Source of the DNA: Sebastes aleutianus
Taxonomy: Eukaryota > Chordata > Actinopteri > Perciformes > Sebastidae
Assembly: GCA_916700875.1 (NCBI GenBank)
Contig: CAKAKS010000032.1
Coordinates: 14,232,129 to 14,296,128 of the forward strand
Direction: 5' to 3'
Length of the DNA: 64,000 nucleotides
Shown here: piece by piece, positions 26,093 through 40,437 of the stretch
Numbering within the stretch: position 1 is the stretch's first letter
Layout: every line of letters starts with the position of its first letter
The notes under the pieces: model-generated
What the model was told of the DNA's origin: nothing
Databases searched by the model: none
The model's input: the letters and a program-made list of their open reading frames with translations, nothing else
Made by a program: the position numbers and the translations under genes

Positions 26093-26413
26093 CCTGGAAG
26101 ATAAAGTCAATGGCACAGTCAATAACAATAAGGTTGTAGGCTTTAATGAGGAATGTTAATTTGAACACAATCAACTGGATTTCAGCTTAGCTGATTATCA
26201 ACCTTGGACTTGTATGAGGGTGTTGATAATGCTGGCAGTACAGGGAGGGCATTTTTTATCTGTGACAGCTTTTTTCAGAGGAGCTTTTCAAACAAAATCA
26301 GTTTGCCTTTGGGCTCTTTAAGTTAGAAACTAACAAACAAAAAAGGGTGAAATTCCAAAAAGCTAAACAAAGACGAGGTAAGACAACACTGCTCTATTCA
26401 CTGCACAGTGCAC

Positions 26414-26419
26414 TTTATT
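26414..26419 (-). terminator. ift43: ift43 polyadenylation signal AATAAA
   Basis: A canonical AATAAA on the minus strand lies 155 nt past the ift43 stop codon. It implies a short 3' UTR of about 160-180 nt. Confidence 0.7.
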
Positions 26420-26574
26420 TAGGAAATACAAGTATATACACTTTACAAAATATAAATTCTGGATAACAAACAGTAATTAAAGTTACTATAACCAAAGTCA
26501 CTGGCCCTTCTGTGTAATGGACATTCACCCAGTTCCCACTGGAGCCATTTAAAGTCCCAGTCCACACCTCGTCC

Positions 26575-26685
26575 TCATGTTACAGGCAGCGCGGTCTGCT
26601 CCTCACTCTCTCCTTGATCCCATTCCATCAGCAGCTCTGAGGACACCTCTGTAAACAGATGATCCCAGTCCCAGCTCACATCATC
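26575..26685 (-). CDS. ift43: ift43 terminal coding exon 9 (residues 172-207)
   Basis: The acceptor is ...ctgcag|GATGAT. It encodes DDVSWDWDHLFTEVSSELL and a polar tail ending PVT before TGA. It matches the C-terminus of vertebrate IFT43 up to the variable tail. Confidence 0.95.
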   Translation of the reverse strand, partial: DDVSWDWDHLFTEVSSELLMEWDQGESEEQTALPVT

Positions 26686-27861
26686 CTGCAGAGCAGATTG
26701 GGGGGAGAAGAGAAGAATTAGAGGGAGAAATACCAAGAAAGAGAGCACGGGGAACAGAGGGAGCAAAGAGAGGAGAATGGGGGAAGGAGAGCAGAGGGTG
26801 TTAATGTACACATCATAAATCTTGATTACCTGGGAGACGGAGTGGCAACCTCCCCTGGTGCTCCAGAAACAGCTGGACGGGCATTCGCTGGGAGCTCACA
26901 AGCTATATTTACTAAAAACTCACTCACCTCTTTCACCTCCTGCTCCGGCGCTAAAACCTTGGTGAGGAGCTTCAAGTCAATCTCTCCATCCTGCGGAAAG
27001 ATCACAGTGAAATTCACTTAGCTTGCACAAACAGAGCTGATGTTGGTTGCAAAATGAAATGGACCACCTTGACGAAAATATAAAAAGAAATCATCCTTAA
27101 CTTACTAAGGTCTGGAACGCAGAATAATACTTCAGATCATTGTCCAGATCTCTGTAGGTCATTACCCGGTTCACCTGGATGCTAACAGACAGAAAGTCAG
27201 AATAGGCATCTGATACACTAACAGACTTGTATTTCAATCAGGACAACATGTCGCAGAAAAACAGAAGCCATCCTTTCACGCTACATGCAAACCAAGACTA
27301 AGAAGTAGCTTTGTAGAAGTTTGAAGTTTGTGCACAATGAAGCTCCAAGATTTGAAGCAAAGACCACAGAGAGCAGGAGATGGTTGCCAAGTGGTAAACG
27401 CTTCAAATTGAAACCCAGCTGCTTATCTGTGGGTTGGAATTAAGTGGGGGGGCTCTCAAAGTGGCCGGGGCCTAGCAGTGCATGCCAGTCCTACTTACTG
27501 CACATTACACGCTACATTGCCCCCGCAATGAGTTCAATGTGGATATTATCTCGCACAGAGAGCAAGCCCCAGCCTAATAACCTCCACCGCTGTCATAGCC
27601 TTGCTACATATTCGACACATGTCGGCGTGTCTCTCACTGCCCTGTAAATCAAAGGGCCCGGTTAGTAGGGACCCTGGTAACGGAGTTGCATAAATCACAC
27701 CCAACTGTTATTTCTCCATTTCAGCCCAATAAAGCAAGACACTCTGCAATGGCACGAGTGGAGGACAGGTAACCATCAAAGTCACCGGAGCAGGCTACTG
27801 ATCTAGTGTCCTGTGCACGGACAGAGGTTAACTGTCATACACGGGTCCGTCTGGGGACACG

Positions 27862-27902
<41 letters not shown>

Positions 27903-29106
27903 AATCCTGAGCGATAAGGATGAACTTCTAATTAGTTTAAGGCGTCAATACCGTACCTTGGTGGAGCTGCAATTTGCATGGTGAGATCTTCTTCCTGTAC
28001 TTCTTCGAGGTCTGGAATCACTGGAATATCTGAAAACCAAAAAACAGAGACCACAACATTTTACAAATGACTTGATAACATTTTAAAAAGTGTGTGGAAA
28101 ATTTTTAGAAAATCTGATTGGCAGCCAAACGACAGAATCATTTATGAACAATACAGTAAATCCCCTGTGTACGGCTGCTAGAAATGCACATTTCTGTGTG
28201 AATATGTGTATGTGCGACCGTGTCTGTGTGGCACTTCCTCCCCTCCCTCTCTCTAGTTACATCCTCATAAGAGCTGCCCTGTCACAATAGCCATGCGGCC
28301 ATGAATATTCAGGAGGCGAGGCGGCAGCTCTTCCTGCTGTGAGAGGGGCGCTGGCCAGGGGCTCCCCAGAAAGCACCCCCTGCTACCTTAGCATTTGGGC
28401 CCTGTCAGCGCCGCCCACCCCTAGGACCCGCAGTGGCCGGTAGGCCGACCTCCATGTCCACTCTGCCACTCCGACTGGGGCGGCATCCAGCCATGTGCAA
28501 GAGTATTTGCTTGCGGGCCCATCTGTGTGGGGTCGGAAGTCACAGTGCGGCCTGGCAGGGGCTGCGGTGCCAGGAGCCGCCAACCCGCTGCTCAAACAGT
28601 GGGAACCCACTTTAATTGGCAAAACGCAACAGGACAGAGGATGGCTCCACTCCCAAGAAGGACAGGGTAAACTTTCACAGCATTTTTCAGATGGACATTT
28701 GTTGGAGCAGGGAAATAAAAGAGGCATAATAAGGGATGTACTGTACATATAAAGACTGGATGAATATAGTTAATAATGAATAAAGAGACTGATTGAAATG
28801 TGTTCAAAGACTTTCATAATAAGTCCATTACTGTCTGATGACATTTATCATCTAAAGGTTACAATACAGCTTAAAACGTATACACAACCCATCAATGAGG
28901 AGAAATTGTCCTTTTTTTAACTTTTATGATGTCAATAGTATACATTTTTGTGTCGTACAGACAGTTGCCAAAAAACTTTACCGGCTTTCCATCTGCCCTT
29001 ACAGCAAATGTGTTAACTTTGGGTGTGATGTGGATTTCCTGAACCATATTTTCTGGGGGGGGCAGCAGACTGCACATCCTTATTAGCTCGACAGCTGAGC
29101 GTTGAC

Positions 29107-29142
<36 letters not shown>

Positions 29143-32100
29143 GAAGCAAAAGAGAGAGAGGAACAGAAAGATACTGAGAGAAGAAAAAGAGAGAGCTGGA
29201 CTGCACGAGGAGGGTTGTCAGTAATCTCTAACCACAGTACTGCGCCCTGAGGGGAAAGTCAATAGAGGAGCTAAATAGAGGTGAGGAGATGGAAGTGTGC
29301 ATCTGATGTGAGGAAATATCTTGGCATCTATGTCACCATTCCCTTCAAAATAACTCCTGAAAATAAACTTTGAGTTGGAGAAACATCGATCTTTTTCAGG
29401 TCTCAATAAAAGTTATGAACTGTTGAGGATGAGGAGAAATTATTTTTGATTCTGAACATATCTCTCAGAAGACAACTTGGTCGAAACCTGACCTATCAAC
29501 TTCCAGCAGATAACAAAAGCTCATCCTCTGATAACTTATTTCTTTCTCTTTTTTAATTAAACCAAATTAAAAATGCCACGCTCGTTTAGCTGCTGACAAG
29601 ATTCATCTGTGTTTCTGATATCCAAATAAATGCGGGCGCGGGTATTTCATATTCATGAGGCCCCGGTGACACTTTGTCCTCTCATTTACAAAGCACAGCG
29701 TTCAGCAGAATCCGTCCCCCCTGGACCCCCAATCAAATTTAATGGTCTTAGTGCAATGACATCAAAAAGCCTTGCCGTCCGGCTCTTTGCAAACAGCTTC
29801 CTGGGTTGTCTCTCTGTCCACACACACGCTTTCTCATTTCAGCCAGTAATGCACTATTAACACACTCTGTGAGAGTTCAATGTGAAGCACAGAGGCATAT
29901 GTTGTCTATATGCAAAGTCTATTATTAAGTGAAAGAAGGAACAACATTTTTAAATGAGCTTCAAATTCAACCCATTACTGGAGGTCAAGCGGGGCATCAA
30001 AGCAGCCGCAAACAAGGCAGCGTTTTTCTTCTGACGCAAAGGGCAGCTCCATCAGGAGGAGCTCTCTCTCCTCGGCGCGGCACACATTACCTACACTCGC
30101 TTCCTTCCCTCGGCTGGACATGTATCAAGGTGGCTTTTGTCTGGCAGCGAGCAGGCCACGTGCGGCTTCCTCGCTGAAGCATGTAAATATCAAACGGGGA
30201 TAATTTGCTGTGAATGTAAGCATACTCCCGGCAGGCACACGCCAGTCAGCGACTTTGGAGAACAGGACGTCTCTCCATATCACCTGGGCTCCTATAATCT
30301 ATGCAGGGGTCCAGTCAAATGATTACCTACTGTAGGTACAGAATCCATTTGAAAGGCTTATTCAACACATCACCGGCTAAGAGTGAGACAGTGAGACATG
30401 AAGCAGATGAGTGTTTTTGCGATACTGGTGCTATTTTAAGTGACCAGCAGGAGGCTGTGGGGGCAGCTGATGGGAAGATGGGAGCAGGGGACTGGGCTAG
30501 CCTTCTCTCTCTCTCTCTCTCTTTCTCTCTGTGCTTGTAGCCAGTGGACATAAGGGATAAGGGTAGGGGACATAATCAAGATCGCAGGGGCTATCTCACT
30601 AACCCTCAGCACTGTAATTTCCAATGCCCCTGCCTCCAGCTCCGTATTAAGAGGTCTCCCTCCACAGAGTAATAATCTTTCCGGCGGCATTAACTGCTAG
30701 AGAACCAAACCTCTGGACTCTTCAATTAACTGACCGTTTGAGCCAGAGCATACTAGACAGCGACAGACAATATGGGTGTGTGTACATTAAATGTAATAGA
30801 GACGCACAGTATTTTAAAATGTTTACGGTACCTTAAAGCCTGCGGTTCATGTGTGCAATTCATTGTGATTTATCGATGCATATGAATTTCATTTGAGAGT
30901 TTTATAATGTAATATAATACTTTTTAAAATGGTAATTTGCAACAAAAAGCACTACCAAGTAAGACTCTGAAATGTAAATAAAATGCAATATTGACGGGTG
31001 ATATTGCACCATTTATATTAGGTGTGGTAATTAAATATTATTGTTTGCTAAATCTCCATATTTCAATAATTGGACAAACCTTTTAATCATCGCTCAAAGC
31101 TGTCATGAGAAAATGATTTATATATTATGAAGTAATTAAAAAAAATAAAACACTAAAAAATCATTTGACTGAATGAGGTAAACAAATTTCTTTTTCATTT
31201 TGTAACTCATAACATATTTGTAGCTTTGTTTTGAGTTATATAAATTATTTTTCATTCCTATTATAATTATTGATATTGTGTATTGCACAATCGATTCAAA
31301 TATTTAATCGCAATTAATCGCATTACTGTCCATAGTTAATCGCGATTAATCCTAAATTAATTGCAAATTTTTTATCTGTTCAAAATGTACCTTAAATGGA
31401 GATTTGGCAAGTATTTAATACTCTCATCAACATGGGAGTGAGCAAATATACTTTTTTATGCAAATATATATGTGCATATATTTATTATTGGTAATCAATT
31501 AAAAACACAAAACAATGACAAATACTGTCCAGAAACCCTCACAGGTACTGCATTTAGCAAATAAAATATGCTCAAATTAAAACATGGCAAACTCAAGCCC
31601 AACAGGCAACAACAGCTGTCAGTGTGCTGATTGACTATGACTTAGAAATATTCAAACACACCGTTTTAGAATAGGAGAAAATAACACATTTTTTACTGCA
31701 TGCAAAAAATTGCATCGTTTTTTTATCCCCAAACTGCATGTGATTATCATAAAGTGGGCATGTCTGTAAAGGGGAGACTTGTGGGTACCCATAGAACCCA
31801 TTTTCATTCACATATCTTGAGGTCAGAGGTCAAGGGACCCCTTTTCCTCGCCAAAATTTAACGTAAATTTGGAGCGTTGTTTAACCAGCTTCCCGACACG
31901 CTAGTTGACATGGTTGGTACCAATGGATTCTTTCATTTTTTTCTAGTTTCATATGATGCCAGGATCTTCACTTTAGCTTTTGAGCCCGCTACAACCTAAA
32001 AATTGCAAGTTGCGTTAAAGACATTAGTGGCGTTAAAATTAATTTGCGCGTTAACTTTGACAGCCCTAGTATTGCAATACTCTGAATTTAGAAACATGAT

Positions 32101-35100
32101 GATGGACATTTTTAAACAGCGTTAGCTGACTGTGAATAAAAGGGTTTGAACAATATAGCATTTGTTTATTTGTTCATAAATGGCACTACTCAATGCTACC
32201 TGAGATACTGAGTGTGTAAGTCCTTCAGTGTTGTCAACTGAGCATTTCATGCTGCTAACCTATTTCTACTAAGGCAATTTGACCCTATTTCCCCAGCTGC
32301 CTTGCGCCGCAAAATAGAACAATTATTCTAGGCAGGGTTTAGCTGAAATTTCCCCCCTCAGTCCTGACATTGTTTGTGGTGCACAGAGTTGGGCCCTCAG
32401 GTGACTCGGTTACCGCTAGATCTGTATTCAACAGCACCTGCCTGACACGTGTGTGTGCATATGTGGGTGTTTGTGACCAACTGTGTCGCTCTACAGCAGG
32501 TGTTGAGGGAAACACTTAAATCCTGCCATCACCGATTAGTTCTAAACTTAATCATTGAGGATATTCACTTGTCGTTTTCATCAAAATCACCATGCCTATA
32601 CGGTGTCACACACTGGTCAAAAGGAGGAACACAGCGGAAGAGTTCTTCAAGGAGAAATATGGTGTGAGCATCAGTGAAAAGCGATGATCTGACTGCCTGC
32701 TTATCTGCTCTACTTCCAGAGGATGAATGTGCCGGGGAGGCACTGGAGGGCTCCTCTTTGCCCGTGAGGAGAGACACAGAGTGGGGGATAGTGAGGGTGC
32801 TCTTACCTCCTTCATCATCTGATCCCTGGGGAGTTTGTGGTCGCAGGCGGCGGCTGTAGAAACAAGAAGTGCGAGAGTATGAACTTTTTCATGCTTTCAA
32901 AATGCAGCCCGACAGTGAGGTCATCACAGGGAGCAAGTGAGGGCTACTTTGCTTTGATGATGGGCCTGTTTTTTGTCTTGTCTTTCTCTCGTGGTAGTCA
33001 CGACACTTGCTCAGTCTGCTACAGTGACTGGACTTCTGAACAGCAGTCTTTGCCAAAAGATGGTGCTATGAGACGCTGCTGTGCTGTCTGGGTGACCAGC
33101 CTGCCAGCCTTTAGACAAGATCACCTCAAGGATTAAAAAAAACAAAACCCAGCAGGAGCAGCACTCTGAATAAGTATTACTGAGACAAGACAGTTGTGAC
33201 AGAAGCACAACATAAGGGATTTTTCTGCCGGGTAACAACTTTACACACAAAGCCTTCTGTCTCACTACAGCCATTCAGGCACCGGGCTCCAACTGCGATG
33301 ATGAGTAAAACACAGACGACTTCGTCCTCTACCTGCCTCCCCTCATGATGTCTATTCTAGTCACAGAATGATGTGAGGGAGGGTGAAGGGGGAAAAAAGA
33401 TAGAATAACAGGAAAACTTGGCTCCTAACAGCAATAAAAGTGATGACAACTCAGTCACGCTGTTTTTTAATCATGTTAAGTGATTGTTCTTGGAAGGCAA
33501 GGATTAGTTGCAACCAAGGACAATCTGAAAGTACAGCGCTATTCCCACTTTACTGCAAAGGGAACAAACATTTAAACTGACCTATTTTTATCCATACACG
33601 CAAAGATGGAACTGGCATTGAATTCAATCAACAACTGCAGGAGTACAATGAGAATGTAGTGGCCGAGTGAACTTACTCTTCCAGGTCTTCAGCTGCAGGT
33701 CTTCTTGACGATCTGTATGGCAGCAGAAAAAAAAACAAATGTTAGATAAATAATTAAACAACACACTTGTTAGATTACATTTTTCCTTCCTTCAAAATAA
33801 TTGGAAGCACAAAACTCATAGATATATATGTTATTCTTAGTCCTGGCACAGTCCTTAGAGGTATTTTTGATGGATACATCCTCTCCATCTGTATCTAATG
33901 ATGGTAATTCCGCTATATCAGACACATAGTTGTGTCTTCTCCTCTCCTCTCCTCTCTGTTTCCTCAGCCTCGTCTCCTGCTGGATCATGCAGCTATTTTC
34001 AGACTTCTCTCCATTTACACAGCTCAGCTTGAACAGAGCATGCCAGACACCAACATACTGTGTTTTGACACTTCTCTGGCCCAACACGGTATTTTTAGCA
34101 TTCACTATCTTTTTTAAGAAAAGGTAGCAATCACGCCAGACATCAAAGAAAAACAATATTATTACCTAACAAGTACTTCACCATATCAACCATCATATAT
34201 CATAAGAAATAAATAAAGGCAGTGTAAGTTTTGGTGTGTTTTAATTTGTAGCCTAAAAATGTGAATATAGGTTTTAATCTCTTTTTCATGATGCAAAATG
34301 TTTTTGCTAGTTCTCCTGGTTGAGTAGTGCCCCCTACTGGTGTTAAAAGTAACACATCCAGTATTGAAACAGTCTTTTCCTTGCTTTCATTTTTATCCTT
34401 TCATACTGACAAAAATCAAGATTGCAGACATGCAGTATTAATTGATATTAAATAAATTCATACTTTTAGATAGATATATAAATATACATGTATCCAAAAA
34501 AATAATAGTAATAATAAAAGACGTGCCTATCATAATACGTAAGCACCAGTGTTGGAATTAAATACACTGCACACTGATGTCAATGTTCAGGGGCTCCTAA
34601 AACAATGAAGCAGTAGAGACTTCACTATATAGACAAACCCACTGCTAACAAACATAGCAAATACATCAAAGCTTCTACATTCAAATTAGTACCTCCAATC
34701 CCTACTTTTTGCTCACCATACAAGGGATTCCTCGCTCTTCTGGAGGCTACTTCATTTTTTTCTATTAAAGTGTTTTTCTGCGGGGAGTTTGCTGAACAGT
34801 TTGCAATACGGACTGTAAAGCCTTTAAGGCTAATTTGATTTGGGACTTTGGGTTATATAAATAAAATTGACTTGACAAGCAGAGCAGACAACATTTCAAT
34901 TCAGGCAAACAAACTCATCAACTCAAAAATATCAAAAATGTCACGTCTTAAGGGGATACGGGGAATACCATTTTACATCACACAACATTAATCTGAACAC
35001 ATACAGACATTTAAGTTATGATGTATTTGTTATGTGTATCAGAAAATGTGGAATGTTATTAATGAATCATTTATTTTTTCAAGGGGAGATCCAAAATAAA

Positions 35101-38100
35101 AGGAAAGAATGACGATTAGCTACTCAAATCTCAGCTGTCTTATCTATCTTTTGTGTAGACCAACAGTGTTGAAGGTACTAGAGTCCAACCAGGCAGGGCA
35201 GAGAGGAGCTGAGGGAGCCTACCTGCCTGCCCTTGGACTGTGTCCTGTCTGGGGGGCGGGGGTGGCGACACTTAAGACACATTACAGGCCCCTTGATTAA
35301 GACTCATGTAAGGCAAAGCGATAGACATGGTAAAACTGTCTGGAAAAAGTTGTTAGGGATAAAATATATTGTGACAACCTGGTTTCAAAGGTTCATCAAT
35401 AAACTGACAGATCATTTAGTGTCAATTAGAAGTGATAGATCGACAAATCCCGGGATTTCTGCGCTGGGATTAGTGGGAGGAGGGCGGCGGTGATTGAGCA
35501 TGAGGGGTGACATTGAAGGGAAAAGTCCTTGCCGGTTCCAGGGGGGACCATTACTTACTTTGTTTCAGAGAGGATCAATGCGCGCGCAAACCCCTTTTAC
35601 ACCTCCTGTATTTCAATCGCTTTGAGACTGAGAATCAAGCTGGGTTACGCAAAAAAAGCAGAGAAGCGACACGCTGACCTTCTGTGAGAAAGGAAAGATC
35701 TATTGAGTTTGCTGTTTTCCCTGCTTGCACTAACGGTGCAGTAAACTACGCAAATAAGCACAATTGACTCAGCCTGTTCACTTCAATGCATCTGCTATGC
35801 TCTCACCTCCACTGAGACTGGAAAAAAAGAAGCACAGTGGCAGGTGGAGGAGAAAACAGGAGATGTGGTTCCACACTAGAATAGAAAGTCTCATGTTGAT
35901 TTAGTCATGTACAGTATTTAGATGTGTTAGTTGTAGACGAAGGCTTTTGGCAAACACCTTCCATCTGTTCCAAATATTTCATGAATTCTCCATGTTGTGC
36001 TCCCCGTGTAAAGAGCAGACTGCGGTGGTAAGGGGTGATTAAGTGGCTTGAACCCCTGTGATGAAGTGGCTAGCTGACTAACAGTGCCCTCCTGTGGCTG
36101 ATGCATTAACCATGTCAATTACCGCCTTGCTCACAGATGAAGACGAATGGAGAGTTGCCCGCTCAGACAGGCTCCCTCTAACCTTGTTGATTCACAGCCT
36201 GAGTGCCAAATATGCACTGATAAATAAGCTCATTCAACAGCATGAGAGTTCATTAATAACACATAACGCACAGACCACGGCTCGCGGTCCCCGCCTTCAG
36301 TGTGGCCACGGGAGACGGAGGAAAAGGTGAAGATACGTACTTGGCAGAACCAGACCCGGAGCTTTCTTCTGCCCAGCCACCCTGCCGCCGGGCCGGTTTA
36401 GGAGGAGGGCCCTGGAAGAAGAGAGAACTTTAATAGCAAACAGCTTCATTGAATGTTTATTCACTCACACAGAGGAAAAATAAATCAGATTTGTAACTGT
36501 TATTAGGCTTTAATCTTGGAAAATAGAGCACAAAAATATCATGTTTGTGTAAAATATAGCTTTAAGTTCTGTCATAATTATAGGGCTCATGTGTTACAGC
36601 AATACCAGTTTGATGTAGTGGTGCATAGGCTATATTGTGATGTACAACATCAGTTTTTAAAGTGGAAATGTGCCAGTAGGTGACCCTCTTGTCTACGACA
36701 ACAGAAAAACCAGACCCTTTATCTTAGCATAAATGTAAAAGACAATGAAATGCAAGTTTAATTGTCCTGCTAAAGGATGTGGGGAGCATTTAAACCAAAG
36801 TTTTCCAATATTTAAGTTACCAGCTACCAAAAAGCTCTTGTACAGTTAATAACATGCCCGGTACGTATGTGCAGCACAGCAATATACACTCCATTGTTTT
36901 GTTTATTATTATGGTTTTCAATACCGTCCATTTCCAGCACATACGGAGCAGAGTGTGGGAACTGCCAGGATCTGTAAGTCTGACCCTAAAATAGAAATGA
37001 CCCTCTCCCTCTCATTCTTTGATTCTGAAAATAGTAAACCGAGTATGCGCCTCGATCCTGAGACCGGGACCCTGAGACCAGCACTTGAATGAATGAATTC
37101 CTCAGAGCGCACGAGGGTGGGCACTAGACAAATGAATTAGGGAAAAAAAAAAGGCACAACATTTCTCATTACTAAATTGGGTCTGCAGAGGACAAAGTGC
37201 TCGTGAAGAATTTCTTTCGTTTATGATGAAAGAGGAAATAATCTTTCATGGCTGGTTCCTTCACCAAAGCCATTTATAAATCTGAATGTCACCATTAAGC
37301 AGGGCAGAGGGAGGGGGAGCCACTCTGCGCCGCTGTATATTACCATTAATCGAGAGAGCCGAGGCTGAACAGGCTCCCTCAACTTTGTGTAATTAGTAAC
37401 TGTCTCTTTATTAAGAACAAAGGGGATTACAATAATGACAATTGAGTCATTTTAAGCAACATTGAAAAAATTCCTTCAAACGATGCTCTGATGTTTCATG
37501 TTTGGTATTTGTGACAATGAACAATTTTCATGAGAGACAAGATAGTAAGGTCAAGTGTCTCTGAGTGTAATAAATACATCCTGTGACAGTTATTTCACTC
37601 TACAAAAAACAGAGAGGACCATAAGTGTCCTGAGAAACAAAACAAATATGTGCCAGGAATTCTTCATGACCAAATATGAACGTCACAGTTGTAGTAAAAT
37701 AGTTAAGGCTGTTAAGGCAATTAGCTCAGCTCTCGTAGTTTCTAATTTAGGAGCCTCTGATGGTCTCCAGGGCGAGGGACTTGTGGTGGCCAAACCCTAC
37801 GAGCCCATAAAAGCAAATGAGTCTTTGTCTAAAAGGATGTCAGGAATGTGACCAATCAGTTGGGTATTTTAGGCAGAAGAGGCCAGGGTTGATAAACGAA
37901 GACTGCAAATAAACCCACCCAGTCGCACGACACTCTGGAAAAATGTATTGCATGTGCACAGCAGGTCAGAGAGGGCGCGAGAATACTGGTTCATACATTA
38001 GGGAAGTTGGCCTAATTTGGCAAGATGAGCCTAAAGCAAAAGCATCGCTGGAATGTTTTGCTTTGGGAATGTGGCCTGATTTACAGTTTACTAATCCAGG

Positions 38101-40406
38101 AGATGTGACTGATTCCATAAATGCCAAGGATAGCGGAGTGAAATTTTTTGTTATTTTTCAACTGTCACTTCTGATTTGACTTCTCTTATATATTTTTGCC
38201 CTGTATTTAATCTAAATTTAGCACCGACATGTTTTAAGAGGCAGACATCACTGAGAAAACTTTACGACAACATTTCTACTAAGGCTTAAAGTGTTTCATT
38301 ACACAGTAGGCAGTATAAGGAGAGGATTTATGAAAATTGTTTGTAGTCATGCATGGGGATTTTAGTGATGTAATCTGCTTGTTTTCAATTACACAATTTA
38401 CAAGAGAACAATTAAAAAGCTTTGCAACTCTGAAGTTTAAAAGGGTTTTTAGAGCTTGTGTGAAGTAGCACTTCAAAACATTTCATGCATCAGATCCAAT
38501 ACACACAGGACAATAAATGAAGAGCTGTTACACTTTTGGAGCAGTGACTGTCTATGCTTTAAAACCCGCCGAAGTAGGAAAGTGGCAACTCATATGTCTC
38601 TGCATAAATGAGCACTCCATTAAAACTTTATACCATGTGTGTCACGCTGGTGTTACTGTGTGTGCCGCAATATGAGAGGTGGTGAATCTCAACAGGCCTG
38701 GATATCAAAACCAACCAGCTGAACTGAAGCAAACAATCATGGTAACTCATCTTAACAGCGTTTGTGAAACGAAGACTACCGTAAATGGTATAAAGTTGAT
38801 GTCTGGAGCAGCAGAAGCCATGCAAAGTCACTATCGCTGTTTTCATGCTACCTACCTCGTCATCCTCCTGCGATTCATGTATGAGACAAAACCAAAATGC
38901 ATATTGATGAAGATTGTTGTGAGGTGATAGTATAACATGCAACTAACTCTCTATATCACGCGTTCACATACCTCTCCCACTGAAGCAGATGTGGAGGACT
39001 TCCTTACGTGACGAGAATCTTCAAACGATGATTGGTCTGCTGCAAGGCGAGCTCTTCGTCCGGACTTTGCAACCTGGGAAATGTGAAGAATTTTAAAATG
39101 GGAAATAAATTTTGATATCATAAAGCCAGAAGCTGGTACTTTCAACGACTACCAAAGACTTTGGGGTTTCACTTTGCTTTAACTGTGCCAGCCATCTAAT
39201 GAGCCGACCAAATGTTGTCTGGATGGACTTCAAAATACAGAAGATCAGATTATTCCACCTTCATAAACCAACCAAGTTTTGCGCTTTGAAAGCTTTTACT
39301 TTGTAATTTTGCACAATTTCCAGTTCTGTGAAGTCACATTGTGTGGATGTGGCAATGACCTTTTTCCTTTTTGCATATGATAGGAGCATAGTAGTTATAA
39401 GCAGAATTTCTGGGATACCCCTGTCATTTGTAGAAAATTGTTTTCTCAAGTGCTGTAAACTCAAATTTTCATAACACATAATTTCGTACCTCACCTAAGG
39501 ATCAGAATTTACCTTTGTGGTAAGTGGAACCCATGTGCTTATTGATGTGGGATCAATAGGACATTTTATAGTATGTTGGTCAAGGAGAGAAAACGAGTAT
39601 GGAAGTTGAACTTAGCGCCCTCAGGGTACCAGACTGTACCTCTGGTTGGAGAAACAGCTAACAAGGCAGGACAAGATGGAAGAGGTGCACTAATCCTTAA
39701 AAAAGCCAGTGGAAACATGTTAATGTACCTCTTCTTTAATAATGTTATTTTCAATTGGAAATTGTAGATGGAGGTGTTAAATGTCCATGAATAAAATGTT
39801 GAATATCCACTCTGAATTGTAGCACTGTACTTTATAATGTTAATCACACTATTTAAGGAGTGTTTCTCTGTATTTTTTTCATACATACATTGTAAAATTA
39901 TAAATAACAATGCAATATTGTCTTAGAATAAGAATTGTAGTAGTTCGGTGTAATGCAAATATTTTTAAAGGAAAGTTTTTGTTTTCATCGCAAATATTTT
40001 AGCACAATAAAAATGAACTTTAAACAATCAGCACCCCGACACTAACAAACCTGGGAGGTGGATGTACACTCAAGCATACTATCTATCAGGACAGATAATA
40101 ATGCATACAGTGCACTTTCATAGACTAAGCTACTGGAGTTACCATGCACTATAATACTCGTTTTTAACAGACTCTTCTGCACTATATTCACTTTTTTAAA
40201 TAGTCGTGTATCACAGTTGTTACTCTGCACTATATTCAGTTTTAACAGTTTTCTTCATCTCCTTGTATTTTTATATCTGGTATATTTTTTTGTACTTTGT
40301 ACTTTGCACTACTAACTTTTGTACTGCCTTTTTACTAACATGTTTTGCACTATGGAACTGTAATGCTGGAAACTTGAATTTCCCTCGGGATCAATAAAGT
40401 TACTAT

Positions 40407-40437
<31 letters not shown>

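Noticed and set aside
33770..34156. 128-codon minus-strand open frame in ift43 intron 3
   Set aside because: Partly protein-like (acidic patch near the middle), but no splice borders, no family match, and ift43 exons join in phase without it.
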